Shown: positions 7,208 to 15,475, numbered from the stretch's first letter. The stretch is DNA of 21,262 nucleotides from Actinomycetes bacterium (GCA_021791615.1 JAJYWG010000494.1:1-21262); one strand, 5' to 3'. Made by a program: numbers and translations. The notes: a model not told the origin generated them from the letters alone.

Positions 7208-8079
7208 GAGCGGGCGGCGGCCCCGAGGACGCGGCTGGGGTGGCCGAGGTCGGCGAGCCGGCCTGGTGGGCGATGGTCACCGACGGCGTGCCACCACGGC
7301 CCGTCGGGGGCCGACTGGGCGCCGATGACGGCGGTGGCGACCGGGACAGCGGGGTGGGCAAGGACGCGCCGGGCGGCGGTGTGGCGGCCCGGTGAGGGGA
7401 AGGCAAAGAGGACCCAGGTGGGATGGCCGACGGCGTTGGCCAGGCGGGCGTAGCCGTCGAGCTTTCGGGCGAGGCGACCGAGGGTCTCGGTGCCGGTGTC
7501 GTACTCGAAGCAGAACGGCAGACGGGTGTCGCCTTCGACCCAGACGGCGTAGGCGTCGGGGCGGACGATCTCCCCCCACACAGCGGCGCAGCGCCGGGCC
7601 GACCACCACTCGGCCAGCTGGCAGCCGGCCCGGGTCCGGGCGGTGCGGATAAGGCGGGTGAAGATGCCGTTGCAGCCGACGAGGTGGGCGAGCTGGCGGT
7701 TGGTGACGAGCGCGGTGGCGGTCTCCTTGAGCCAGCCGAGGTCGGCCACGGTGACGCCCCGCTCAGCGGCGACGACCGCAGCCCCGGAGGATCCGAGGGT
7801 GAAGTGGTAGGGGCTGGTACCCGACCAGGAGCGGAAGCGGAAGCGGTCCACCACCCCATGGGCGTGGAGCACAGCGAGGCGTGCTTGGGCCTTGCGGACC
7901 GAGTCGAAGCCGATGTCGGTGACCTGCGCGGTGGTGAGAACCCGATGGTCGAACAGCACACGACAGATGGTCCGGTCCCGTTCGGTGAGCCGACCGGCCA
8001 GCTCGAAGAGCGGATCGTCCCGACCAGCCGTGCGCAGCGGTCCGATCCGACCCTCGCCTTGCGATCCTTCCTTCCTCAT
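7204..8079 (-). CDS. Replication-relaxation family protein (candidate relaxase/initiator)
   Basis: The 291-residue protein matches the layout of the replication-relaxation family (PF13814 type). An N-terminal winged helix (about 28-80) reads LTERDRTICRVLFDHRVLTTAQV and later RLAVLHAHGVVDRF. A nuclease-like C-terminal part carries RPDAYAVWVEG and FCFEYDTGTETLGRLARKL, where the acidic residues and the lysine look like the conserved active-site series. The family is linked to plasmid replication and DNA relaxation, and in actinobacterial conjugative elements it sits beside the coupling protein where a relaxase is expected. No classical relaxase occurs in this window. The ATG is at 8079. The 211-base gap upstream holds a repeat cluster that may be its target. 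The family call is fairly sure; the biochemical role is inferred. Confidence 0.8.
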   Translation of the reverse strand: MRKEGSQGEGRIGPLRTAGRDDPLFELAGRLTERDRTICRVLFDHRVLTTAQVTDIGFDSVRKAQARLAVLHAHGVVDRFRFRSWSGTSPYHFTLGSSGAAVVAAERGVTVADLGWLKETATALVTNRQLAHLVGCNGIFTRLIRTARTRAGCQLAEWWSARRCAAVWGEIVRPDAYAVWVEGDTRLPFCFEYDTGTETLGRLARKLDGYARLANAVGHPTWVLFAFPSPGRHTAARRVLAHPAVPVATAVIGAQSAPDGPWWHAVGDHRPPGRLADLGHPSRVLGAAARS

Positions 8080-8121
8080 TGCGAGCGACCTGCCCCCCTC
8101 CCCCCTTTGTCGGCCCTCACC

Positions 8122-8276
8122 GACGACCCCCCTGCAGCGGGCCTGACGTGGGGGTTGGTGGCCGGCCGGGGGGTCGTCTGAGAGCGCGACCCCACAGACG
8201 ACCCGTGATCCGACCGCTGAGACGACCCCTGATCCGCACCCGGCCTGGCAGCCGCGCCCCGCCTGGCAACCGCACC
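8122..8276. repeat. Repeat cluster between coupling-protein and relaxation genes; candidate oriT or initiator-binding site
   Basis: Four relations are visible. (1) Direct repeats of 17 bases, AGACGACCCGTGATCCG (8196-8212) and the same with one change (8220-8236), have a period of 24. (2) A 10-base perfect inverted repeat pairs GGGTCGTCTG (8171-8180) with 8195-8204, around 14 bases. (3) A further GACGACCCC lies at 8122-8130. (4) Direct repeats GCCTGGCAGCCGCGCC (8243-8258) and a 14/16 copy (8261-8276) have a period of 18. Inverted plus direct repeats next to relaxase-type genes are typical of transfer origins and initiator sites. No nick site can be assigned by eye. Confidence 0.55.
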
Positions 8277-8290
8277 GTGACAGGCCGAGG

Positions 8291-10867
8291 TCACCACGCC
8301 TCCCCCTCGCCGGTCCTCTCCCGAACAGGGCCGGCGTGGACGGTCATGGCCTCGGGGGCGGTGTCGACGCTGAGGTGGTCGTCGGGTGCTTCGACGGTGC
8401 GGCCGTAGGCGGCGCGGGCGGCGGCGGCCACCGCCTCGGTCCGGCCCGAGATGGCCGGCGGGGCGGGGCGGGTGCGCAGCGTGCAGGCGGGGGTCTCTTG
8501 GCCGTCGACGACGAGGCGGGCGGCGGCCTGGTAGGCGCCGAGGTGGGCGAGGTCGTGCTCGGAGACCTCGGGGGCCATGTGACGGCCGAGGGCGTGGGCG
8601 TCCTCGGGGCTCATGGAGAACCACACCTTGGTTCGGGCGTTGGCCGACACCGCGTCGCGAAGCTCCCGGGGCAGCTGGGCCAGGTGCTGGTGAGCGAGGA
8701 CGAGTGAGAGGCGGTACCCGCGGGCCTCGGCCAACAGCTCCTCGAAGGACCGGGGCAGGTTCAAGAAGTTCTGGCACTCGTCGACGTACAGCGAGCTGTC
8801 GACCCTGGCAGCCTGGCCGAGCCGGGCGCGGTGGGTGGCGGCCTGCCAGACGGCGGCCACCACGAACGAGCCGAGGAGCCGGGAGGTGTCGTCGCCGAGG
8901 AGGCCTTTGGGGACCCGGACGAGACAGATCCCGCCGTCGAGCACCGTGCCCATGTCGATGCTCGAGTGACCTCGGCCGACGACCTGGCGGGCGAAGTCTC
9001 GGAGCAAGAAGGCCCGGAGCTTGTTCATGAGCGGGCCGACGACCTGGCTCTGCGCGGCGGTGCCGAGCCCGTCGTAGAAGCGCCAGAACCCGCCGAGACC
9101 GACCGCGTCGCCGGCGACAGCGGCGACCTTGGGGGCACGGAACGCCTCGTCGGCGAGCAGGCGGGGCACGTCGGCGAGCGACACGGGGTGCTCGGGGGTG
9201 GCGGTGCGGCACAGGGTGAGACACGCGGCGCGTAGCACGTCGTCGGTGCGCGGTCCCCAGTAGGCGCTGAAGATGTTGCGGAAGATCCCGACCAGGTTGT
9301 CGACCACCAGGTCGGGGTCGGGACCGGCCAGCACGTTCAATACCGGCGGGGCGTCGCGTTCGGCCGGGTCGATGAGCACGGTGCGGGACTCGGCGCCGGC
9401 CGGGAGCCGGTCGCACAAGTCGACGACCAAGTCGCCTTTGGGGTCGATCACGACCACGCCGCGGCCGGCTTCGATGTCGGAGAGGATGAGGTTGGTGAGC
9501 AGCGTCGACTTGCCCGACCCCGTCGCCCCCATGACATGGAGGTGGTGGCGGGCATCCGCGGGAGCCAGGGCGACGGGCCGGCGGCCGCCGGACTCGGCGT
9601 CGCCCAAGACCTTCAAGGTGTCGGACGGCTCTCGACCGGCATGGTGCTCGGTGCCCGGCGGCGTGGTGGCGGTGGGCCGGGCAGGTTCGGTGGGACGGGT
9701 GGGTCCGGTGAGTTGGGCGACGGCGGGTGGTGGGGCGACGGCCTTGGCCCCCGCTCGGGCGAGGCCGGCTACGGTCACGTCGGTGGGCAGGTGGGCCAGG
9801 GCGGCCAGCTCGGCCACCGAGACGAGGCTGCCGCGCCCCAGTCGTCGGGTGGCGAGGGTTGTGGCGGGGCGGCGGAGCCGGTGGCGGTCGAGGTGGTTGC
9901 GCCCGGCGTAGACGGCGAACGCGGAGGCCACCGCGTGGGCCCGGCCCCGCAGGGAGGCTTTGGCGCCGGGGCCGGTCTCGTCGGTCGCGACCGCGTAGCG
10001 GACGGCGATCGCCCAGCACGGCTGGGCAGCCTTGTCCAAGATGGCCGCCACATCGGCCGATCGGGCCGGGTCGACCTCGGCCCGCTGCGTTCTCGGCCCC
10101 CTCCCGCCGGGGGTGACGAGGTCGAGGAGCCGCCCGGTGCGGTGAGCTGGCCGGCCGTTGCGCCGGTGGACGGCTGCTTTGGACAGGGTGCGAAGGCGCC
10201 GGCCGGTGACCGGTCGGGCGAGGATCTGCACGCAGGCCTGCTCGTGCTCGCCGAGCCCGGAGAGGGCGCCGAGGAGTGGGCGGAGCGGGTCGACCCGATG
10301 GTCGGTCTTCAAGGGGTAGTGGTCGCCGGCGGCCAGGCGCAGCTCGCCGCCGGTCGCCAGCGTTGCTTCTGGTAGGGGCGGACAGGCTGGGGTGGTGGTG
10401 GTCTGGGCGCCGGGCCAGGCCGCCTCCACCGCCCGCTCGACCAGACCGGGCGGGACGCAGGCGGGCACCCACAGGGAGATGGCGAGCCCGCCCGGGCCGG
10501 CCGTGACCTCGAAACCGAGGTGGGGTTGGCCGACGGTGGCGCGCCGCCAGGCCGGGCGGAGCAGGGCGACGAGGTTGGACCACAGCACCGGCGCCCCGTC
10601 GGGGTCGACCTCGGGCGGGGCGAGCACGCTCACCTGGCGGGCCCCCGCGGCCATGGCCGCCGCCATCCGCCGCCGGGAGACGACCACCACGACGGCAGCC
10701 ACGAGCAACACGACGGCGACCGGGGGGCCGAGCTCGGTGCCGAGCACAAAAAGCACGTGGCCGACGTGGTGGACCAGGCGGTCGGTCTCTGCGCCGGGGT
10801 GGGTGAGGTAGCGACCGAGCAGACCGGACGGCGCCGGGGTCGGGGAAGGGGTGGCGGTTGGGGGCAT
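8291..10867 (-). CDS. VirD4/TraG-type coupling protein, conjugative DNA-transfer ATPase
   Basis: The 858-residue protein has a membrane segment near residues 47-64 (GPPVAVVLLVAAVVVVV) and a poorly conserved middle part. A Pro/Thr-rich linker (about 378-412) leads to a FtsK/TraG-like ATPase domain (about 430-800). Walker A is GATGSGKST (447-455) and Walker B is LYVDECQNF (693-701). VVIDPKGDL (472-480) and LVLAHQHLAQLP (722-733) are also typical of VirD4-like proteins. Such ATPases connect the relaxase-DNA complex to the type IV channel and energise transfer. ATG 10867 has AAGGAG about 5 bases upstream. Its gene lies 88 bases after the VirB4 gene, with a hairpin in the gap, and ends 211 bases before the relaxation gene. 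Confidence 0.92.
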   Translation of the reverse strand: MPPTATPSPTPAPSGLLGRYLTHPGAETDRLVHHVGHVLFVLGTELGPPVAVVLLVAAVVVVVSRRRMAAAMAAGARQVSVLAPPEVDPDGAPVLWSNLVALLRPAWRRATVGQPHLGFEVTAGPGGLAISLWVPACVPPGLVERAVEAAWPGAQTTTTPACPPLPEATLATGGELRLAAGDHYPLKTDHRVDPLRPLLGALSGLGEHEQACVQILARPVTGRRLRTLSKAAVHRRNGRPAHRTGRLLDLVTPGGRGPRTQRAEVDPARSADVAAILDKAAQPCWAIAVRYAVATDETGPGAKASLRGRAHAVASAFAVYAGRNHLDRHRLRRPATTLATRRLGRGSLVSVAELAALAHLPTDVTVAGLARAGAKAVAPPPAVAQLTGPTRPTEPARPTATTPPGTEHHAGREPSDTLKVLGDAESGGRRPVALAPADARHHLHVMGATGSGKSTLLTNLILSDIEAGRGVVVIDPKGDLVVDLCDRLPAGAESRTVLIDPAERDAPPVLNVLAGPDPDLVVDNLVGIFRNIFSAYWGPRTDDVLRAACLTLCRTATPEHPVSLADVPRLLADEAFRAPKVAAVAGDAVGLGGFWRFYDGLGTAAQSQVVGPLMNKLRAFLLRDFARQVVGRGHSSIDMGTVLDGGICLVRVPKGLLGDDTSRLLGSFVVAAVWQAATHRARLGQAARVDSSLYVDECQNFLNLPRSFEELLAEARGYRLSLVLAHQHLAQLPRELRDAVSANARTKVWFSMSPEDAHALGRHMAPEVSEHDLAHLGAYQAAARLVVDGQETPACTLRTRPAPPAISGRTEAVAAAARAAYGRTVEAPDDHLSVDTAPEAMTVHAGPVRERTGEGEAW

Positions 10868-10890
10868 CAGGCTCCTTGTTGACAGAACGG

Positions 10891-10913
10891 GCCTGGCCCC
10901 GAACAGGCCAGGC
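10891..10913 (-). promoter_or_regulatory. Hairpin in the VirB4/VirD4 gap
   Basis: GCCTGGCC (10891-10898) pairs exactly with 10906-10913 across a 7-base loop. It lies in the 88-base gap between the VirB4 stop and the VirD4 start. No U-run follows, so partial termination, an RNA-processing site or mRNA stabilisation are all possible. It is one of the few non-overlapping junctions in this gene series. Confidence 0.4.
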
Positions 10914-10955
10914 GAGGCTGGGTGGGGGGACGACCGACGGTGGTGGCGCTCGGGG

Positions 10956-12728
10956 TCACAGGTCGGGCAGCTCCACCAGGTCGTCCAGCTCGGCCATGTC
11001 GGCCAGGTCGGTGGGGTCGGTGGTCACGAGGCGGTGCTCGGCCGGGCTGGCGAGCACGTGGAACGCGACCCGGTCGGCGCCCGATGCGAGGAGGCCGTCG
11101 CCTTGGGCGGCGCCGAGCAGGTAGGCCCGTTCGCCCTGTGAGAGACGGAATGCCTCGGCGAGGGTGTCGATGGCTTGGGGGGATTGGCGGAGCAGGATCT
11201 GGGTGGCGGCATTGGCCACCACGGCCATCCCGAGCGGTGAGCCGAGCAGGTCGGCGGCGTCCTGGGTGACCACGGCCAGGCCACACCAGTGCTTGCGGGC
11301 CGATTTGGCCGCCCGGTAGAGGAACTTGGCGCCTTCGGGGTCGCGCATGAGCAGCCACGCCTCGTCGACGATCACGAGACGCCGGCGGCGTCGGGCGGGG
11401 TCGGCGACCCGGCGCCAGATGGCATCCAAGGTGAGCAGCGTCCCCGCGGCGCGCAGCTCGTCGGGCAGGTCGCGCAGGCTGAACACGACGAGGTGCCCAT
11501 GTGGCTGCGTGGTGGTCGGCCCGTCGAACAGTCCCCGGTGGGTGCCGGTGACATACGGGGCCAGCCGGGCGGCGAGGGCCTGGGCGGCCGGGTCGGTGTC
11601 GGCCTCCAAGGCTCGGGTCAGGTCGGAGAGGACCGGGGCGGGCCGGGCGTGGGTGCGGGGGTCGGTCGTGATCCCGACCGAGCCGTAGGCGGCAAGGATG
11701 GCCCGGTCGAGCGCCGGTTTGGCCTGGGCGCCGACCGGCTCGCCGAGCAGCACCGCGACCAGGGTGTGGACGAACAGGGCCTGGCGGGTGAGCGGGTCGG
11801 GCCCGGGGCCGAGGTCGAAGGGGTTGAGCCGCACGCCGGGGCTGCCGAGGTGCACGTAGGCGCCGCCGACCGCGTCGGCGAGACGGCGGTACTCGTCTTC
11901 GGGGTCGACGACGGCGACCTCGACGCCCAGGGAGAGGCTGCGCAGCGCTTCGAGCTTCGCGAGATACGACTTGCCGGCGCCGCTTCTGGCGAGGATGACC
12001 GAGTTGTAGTTGTCGGCCGCGAAGCGGTCCCAGCACACCAGCCCGCCGCCTCGCGCCGCGGTGCCATACAGGACGCCGGTGGTCGCGCCGAGCTCGCCGA
12101 GGGCGAAGGGGTAGGAGGCGGCGAGGGCGGCGGTGTCGAAGCTGCGCCGCACCCCCAAGTCGTCGACGGCGAGGGGCAAGGTGGTGACCCAACCCTGTAG
12201 GTGGCGCCAGGTGGCCGGCTGGGCGTCGAGCAGCAGCGACGAGCACAAGGCCCGCACCCGGTTGCACTCGGCGTCCAAGGACTCCTCGCTTGGCGCATGG
12301 ACGGTGAGGGTGAGGGCGACCTCGAATAGCTTCTGCTCGCCTCGGGCCAGGCCCTCCGACAGCTCGCGGGCGTCGGTGGCGGCCACCTCCACCCCAGGGT
12401 CGGCGAGGCGTCCTTTGGCGGCGTCGGCCCGGCGTCCGGATTCGAGACGGGCCAGCTGGCGGCGCAGCCGATCGGCGGCGATCGCCGGGGGCACCGCGAC
12501 GATGTGGACGGCGACGTCGAGGCGTCCGGGGTGGGTGGACAGCGGTTCCAGCCAGCCCCGGCCGACCTCGCGGGGATAGCCGGTGACGGTGAAGGTCCGG
12601 CACCACTCGCCACCCAGCCGCAGCGCTCTCGGCCGGACCTCGACGGCATCGGGGCCGAAGCTGGCGGCCGGGCGGGCGACGGGAGTGCCGATCAGCTGGC
12701 CGACCAGACGCCGGGCGAGGCGGCTCAC
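10956..12728 (-). CDS. VirB4-like conjugation ATPase
   Basis: From GTG 12728 the protein has 590 residues. The N-terminal third is the variable VirB4 region; the ATPase domain starts near residue 220. Walker A is ARSGAGKSYLAK (247-258) and Walker B is RLVIVDEAWLLM (450-461). VVDPEDEYRRLA and LAVVTQDAADLL are typical of the VirB4/TraC group. VirB4 ATPases drive assembly and operation of the type IV channel at the inner membrane face. The frame is open upstream of 12728, but GAGG seven bases before GTG 12728 marks the start, and the corrected end of the PrgI gene would overlap it in a GTGA. Hydrophobic segments are lacking, so membrane contact is presumably through the PrgI and TrbL partners. 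Confidence 0.92.
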   Translation of the reverse strand: MSRLARRLVGQLIGTPVARPAASFGPDAVEVRPRALRLGGEWCRTFTVTGYPREVGRGWLEPLSTHPGRLDVAVHIVAVPPAIAADRLRRQLARLESGRRADAAKGRLADPGVEVAATDARELSEGLARGEQKLFEVALTLTVHAPSEESLDAECNRVRALCSSLLLDAQPATWRHLQGWVTTLPLAVDDLGVRRSFDTAALAASYPFALGELGATTGVLYGTAARGGGLVCWDRFAADNYNSVILARSGAGKSYLAKLEALRSLSLGVEVAVVDPEDEYRRLADAVGGAYVHLGSPGVRLNPFDLGPGPDPLTRQALFVHTLVAVLLGEPVGAQAKPALDRAILAAYGSVGITTDPRTHARPAPVLSDLTRALEADTDPAAQALAARLAPYVTGTHRGLFDGPTTTQPHGHLVVFSLRDLPDELRAAGTLLTLDAIWRRVADPARRRRRLVIVDEAWLLMRDPEGAKFLYRAAKSARKHWCGLAVVTQDAADLLGSPLGMAVVANAATQILLRQSPQAIDTLAEAFRLSQGERAYLLGAAQGDGLLASGADRVAFHVLASPAEHRLVTTDPTDLADMAELDDLVELPDL

Positions 12729-12891
12729 CGTCCCACCTCGCTCACGGCGTGGCCGGCGGCAACCTGTCCCACGACAGGTTGGGCGGTGACGATCTCGCCG
12801 GGGCCGGCGGTGCCGGAATGCTGGGCCGGGTTTGCCGGGTCGACGGCCCGCCACAGGCACCCGACGGCCGCCTCGCCGTCGAGCACAGTGA
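12725..12891 (-). other. Displaced C-terminal reading frame of the PrgI-family gene
   Basis: This stretch encodes, in the frame other than that of the gene as read, the peptide that should follow GVT: VLDGEAAVGCLWRAVDPAN and onward to HAVSEVGR, with a stop at 12727-12725. The stop overlaps the VirB4 GTG by 4 bases, exactly like other junctions here, which argues that this was the original end of the gene. It is too short to appear as a gene of its own. Confidence 0.7.
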
Positions 12892-13707
12892 GGTCACCCC
12901 GGCCGCGGCGAGCGCGGCGACGGCCTCCTCGGCCCGGCGCCGCAGCCGGTCACCGCCGCCGCGGTCGGGCGAGGGGGGTTGGCGGAGCACGACCAGCACC
13001 TCGCGGCGCAACAGTGTGCGCCGGGCCGCCAGGTCGGCCAGGAACTGGGCGTGCTCCCGAGCGGCTTGTTCCAGGCCGGGATGGGGCAGGCCCGGCGCGG
13101 CGGCGAGCAACTGATCGATCATCGGGGCCAGGTCGACCGGCTCGGCCCGGACGACCACCTGGGCCGGCTCGGCCAGCGAGTTGCACCAGCGGGCGAACCC
13201 GGCCACCAGCGCCTCCTGCTCGGCGGGGGTGCGCAGGGCGAAGGTGACCGAGCTGGCCCGGCAGATCACCGCCATTCCGTCGGCGCCGAGGTCGATCACG
13301 CCGTCGGCCTCGACGTTGTCGAGTGGGAGGTGCAGCGGCGCGGGCAGCGGCCCAGAGGCCGTCGCCACCCATTGCGGTGGTCCCGTGACGCCGCCGGGGG
13401 CGGGCACCAGCCGGCGCGGCGAGCGCAGTTGGCGCCAGGCCGCCAGTACCAGGCGGTCGGCTGGCTGGCCCTCGACTCGGCCCACCGCCAGCAACGTGGC
13501 CACCGCGGCGACCGGGACGGCCAGCGCGGCGAAGCCGACGACGGGGACGAGGTGCCGGGTGGCCAGGTAGGTAGCCCACAGGGCGACGCCGGCCACGGCC
13601 AGGATGGCGAGCTGGCGGGCGGTGAGCCCGGCCAGCAGCTTGTCGGGCCGGCCCACATCGGCGGGGATACGCACCCGCCCCGACGCCTGCTCGGCGGTGG
13701 CGGTCAC
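12742..13707 (-). CDS. PrgI-family (VirB3-like) T4SS protein, C-terminus apparently frameshifted
   Basis: GTG 13707 overlaps the TrbL-like stop as GTGA. As it stands the product has 321 residues. It starts with RVRIPADVGRPDKLLAGLT, then two closely spaced membrane segments (about 28-75), the PrgI arrangement, and continues as a soluble domain ending near EEAVAALAAAGVT. After that the frame gives an unnatural Ser/Pro/Arg-rich tail (ARRPSGACGGPSTRQTRPS). Adding one C to the CC at 12892-12893 (minus strand) gives GVTLTVLDGEAAVGCLW and a 327-residue protein whose TGA (12727-12725) overlaps the VirB4 GTG. PrgI-type proteins are small membrane partners of VirB4. The deletion may be real or a sequencing error. 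Confidence 0.82.
   Translation of the reverse strand: MTATAEQASGRVRIPADVGRPDKLLAGLTARQLAILAVAGVALWATYLATRHLVPVVGFAALAVPVAAVATLLAVGRVEGQPADRLVLAAWRQLRSPRRLVPAPGGVTGPPQWVATASGPLPAPLHLPLDNVEADGVIDLGADGMAVICRASSVTFALRTPAEQEALVAGFARWCNSLAEPAQVVVRAEPVDLAPMIDQLLAAAPGLPHPGLEQAAREHAQFLADLAARRTLLRREVLVVLRQPPSPDRGGGDRLRRRAEEAVAALAAAGVTSLCSTARRPSGACGGPSTRQTRPSIPAPPAPARSSPPNLSWDRLPPATP
12760..12781 (-). repeat. Tight 9-base hairpin within the PrgI 3' end
   Basis: CAACCTGTC (12760-12768) and GACAGGTTG (12773-12781) are exact reverse complements separated by 4 bases. The hairpin lies about 30 bases upstream of the VirB4 start and about 110 bases downstream of the frameshift. It could affect VirB4 translation or mRNA decay; chance is possible in coding DNA. 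Confidence 0.45.
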
Positions 13708-14981
13708 AGTCCAATCCCCGCGGCCAGGGCCTTGATGCCCTTGTAGACCACCAGGTCGCGCACCATGCTGCGGGCGCCACCGTGGCGTCGGCCCCCCGCA
13801 AAGACCATGCGGCCCACCCAGGTCGGGATCTTGACCAGCACCCAGCACAGGCACGCCGAGACCAACAGGTCGACCAGGCCGCCCGACGAGGCGATCCCCA
13901 GGTTGGCTGGGCCGCCGGAGGCCAAGAAGATGCGCAGCGCGCAGATGAGCACCAGCGACTGGGCGACCTGCACCAACAACGCCCCGGCGAAGCCCCGCCA
14001 CCACAGCCGGGCCAGGCCCTCGGTCTGGGGCAGGGCGTGGCACACGAGCGCCAGGGGTGCGGCCACCACGAGCAGGATCACCAACGCTAGGCGGATCACA
14101 TAGGTCGCGAGCAGCACGACGGCGAGCACGGCGACCACCGCGCCCAACAGCACCAAGAAGATGCCGCCCGAGGCGAGCGAGCCGATCACCAGTTGGCGCA
14201 GCACGACCGCCGCCTGGGAGGGGTCGACGCCCTGGCCCAACAGCGCCTGCGAGAACGAGTCGGCGGTCGAGATGGCCAGGCCGGCCAGCGACAGGCTGGC
14301 GTTGACGGCCACCGCGGCGACCACGATGCGCGGCAGGACGTCCTTGATGGCGGTGCGGGTCTGCACCGTCTCATGTCCCATCACGATCGCCCCACCCACC
14401 AGCACGAACAGGACCAGGCACGCGTCGGCGATCCCGACCGACATCTCCCACAGCTGGCCCACCCGGGACTGGTCGGTGACCTCAGGGGTGGCAAGCAGGG
14501 TGTGGCCCATCACCTCGAGCACCGGGTTCAAGGCGTCGGTGACCACGGAGCGGAACCAACCGTCGAGGGCTGCTTCGATCTGGCCGGGGATGTCGAAGAA
14601 CCCCGGGGAGGGCTGGGTCCCAGCTGACACGCTGCCCCCGCTCCCCGACGCCGGCACCCCCGGCGTCCCCGTCGGGGTCGGTCCGACCTGGATCGGCGCC
14701 GGCGTGCCACCGTTGCCGCCGGTGGTCGAGGTCCCGCTTGTGGTCGAGCTCCCGGCCGTCGCCGACGTCAGGACGGCGGTGACCGCCCGCGGATGCTCGG
14801 CGCTGGCCGAGGCCGGGTGGGCGAACAGACCAAGCACGGCGAAGGCGACCGGGGCGGCCAGCGCCGCGACGGCCAGGCGGTGCCGGCGGGCGACAGCCCG
14901 GCTGGCGACGGCACAGCGGGCGACGGTGCAGCTGGCGACGGTACGGCGGCCAGGGCCGTCGGTGAGCGCGGGGCGGGGCAT
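13704..14981 (-). CDS. TrbL/VirB6-like polytopic channel protein with signal peptide
   Basis: The ATG at 14981 shares its A with the pilin stop (TGATG), giving 425 residues. A basic N-terminus built of short repeats leads to a signal-like segment (LAVAALAAPVAFAVLGLF, then HPASASA). A Ser/Thr/Gly/Pro-rich stretch (about 60-120) follows, and then at least five strong hydrophobic segments, including ACLVLFVLVGGAIVMG, FLVLLGAVVAVLAVVLLATY, LALVILLVVAAPLALVC and LLVQVAQSLVLICALRIFLA. This is the TrbL/VirB6 pattern: the inner-membrane channel component of type IV secretion. Its place between pilin and PrgI/VirB4 supports the call. Its GTGA overlap with the next gene indicates coupling. Exact membrane topology needs a prediction program. 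Confidence 0.82.
   Translation of the reverse strand: MPRPALTDGPGRRTVASCTVARCAVASRAVARRHRLAVAALAAPVAFAVLGLFAHPASASAEHPRAVTAVLTSATAGSSTTSGTSTTGGNGGTPAPIQVGPTPTGTPGVPASGSGGSVSAGTQPSPGFFDIPGQIEAALDGWFRSVVTDALNPVLEVMGHTLLATPEVTDQSRVGQLWEMSVGIADACLVLFVLVGGAIVMGHETVQTRTAIKDVLPRIVVAAVAVNASLSLAGLAISTADSFSQALLGQGVDPSQAAVVLRQLVIGSLASGGIFLVLLGAVVAVLAVVLLATYVIRLALVILLVVAAPLALVCHALPQTEGLARLWWRGFAGALLVQVAQSLVLICALRIFLASGGPANLGIASSGGLVDLLVSACLCWVLVKIPTWVGRMVFAGGRRHGGARSMVRDLVVYKGIKALAAGIGL
14889..14948 (-). repeat. Four 15-base tandem repeats in the TrbL-like gene
   Basis: Four imperfect units starting GGCGAC lie at 14889-14903, 14904-14918, 14919-14933 and 14934-14948. They encode a five-residue repeat of the type TVASC / TVARC / AVASR in the basic region before the signal-like segment. 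Whole multiples of three keep the frame, so copy number can change without loss of function. Confidence 0.7.
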
Positions 14982-15472
14982 CAGAACAGCGAGGCCAGGA
15001 TCGACACCAAGAGCGGGGCCAGCGCGGCCAGGGCGTAGCCGATGGCGGCCGACTTGAGGGCGGTCTTGGCCTTCTCGACCTGGGTCGGGTCGCCCCCCGC
15101 GGTCAAGTACCGCAGCCCCCCGACGGTCAGGAACAAGGTGGCGAGCGCGGCCAGGATGCCGACCAGCCAGTTGCGCAGGTTGTCGATGACCGAGTTGAGG
15201 CTCGTCGCCGCGCTCCCCGTGGCGGCGAACGCCGGCGGCGCCAACGCCACCAGGAGCACCACGGCCACCGCGACCGCGGGCAGGACAACGGCCGGCACCC
15301 GGCGGGCCAGCCGGGCGAAGCGCGATAGGGGCGACGGCCGGGTACGTGGGGACGGCCGGGTACGAGGTGAGGGTCGGGGAGATGGGGTGGGATCGGTCGT
15401 GGCGGCCTCCTCGCCTCGGGGATGGGAGAGCGGGGGTCGGCCCCGTTCGGGCGGGGGAACCGGAAAGGGCAC
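14981..15472 (-). CDS. VirB2-like pilin / TrbC-type small membrane protein
   Basis: The 163-residue precursor has a long Pro/Arg-rich N-terminus (about 1-55, partly tandem PSPRTR repeats). A signal-like hydrophobic segment ends ALAPPAFA, probably cleaved after AFA near residue 83. A mature part of about 80 residues has two hydrophobic helices (NWLVGILAALATLFLTVGGL and IGYALAALAPLLVSILASLF) joined by the loop RYLTAGGDPTQVEKAKTALK. That helix-loop-helix with AGGD(P)xxxxKAK is typical of VirB2/TrbC-like pilins of Gram-positive elements. The GTG start at 15472 is set by a near-perfect AGGAGG six bases upstream, which itself contains the stop of the preceding gene. It is coupled to the TrbL-like gene by TGATG. 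Confidence 0.85.
   Translation of the reverse strand: MPFPVPPPERGRPPLSHPRGEEAATTDPTPSPRPSPRTRPSPRTRPSPLSRFARLARRVPAVVLPAVAVAVVLLVALAPPAFAATGSAATSLNSVIDNLRNWLVGILAALATLFLTVGGLRYLTAGGDPTQVEKAKTALKSAAIGYALAALAPLLVSILASLF
15333..15386 (-). repeat. 18-base tandem repeats in the pilin gene
   Basis: Units GACGGCCGGGTACGTGGG (15333-15350) and GACGGCCGGGTACGAGGT (15351-15368) are followed by a degenerate third (15369-15386). They encode the PSPRTR hexapeptide repeat before the pilin signal segment, in a part likely removed on processing or facing the cytoplasm. Confidence 0.7.
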
Positions 15473-15475
15473 TGC

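Noticed and set aside
6131..7453. Long + strand open frame opposite the wall hydrolase and relaxation genes.
   Set aside because: Gly/Val/Asp-rich antisense shadow of GC-rich coding DNA; the minus-strand frame holds two recognisable catalytic domains.
8076..10583. 835-codon minus-strand frame overlapping the VirD4 gene.
   Set aside because: Arg/Pro/His-rich composition without motifs; the other frame carries Walker A and B of a coupling protein.
12729..12860. Upstream in-frame extension of the VirB4 gene to position 12860.
   Set aside because: The added residues are Arg/Pro-rich and overlap the PrgI coding end; GAGG seven bases before GTG 12728 marks a better start.
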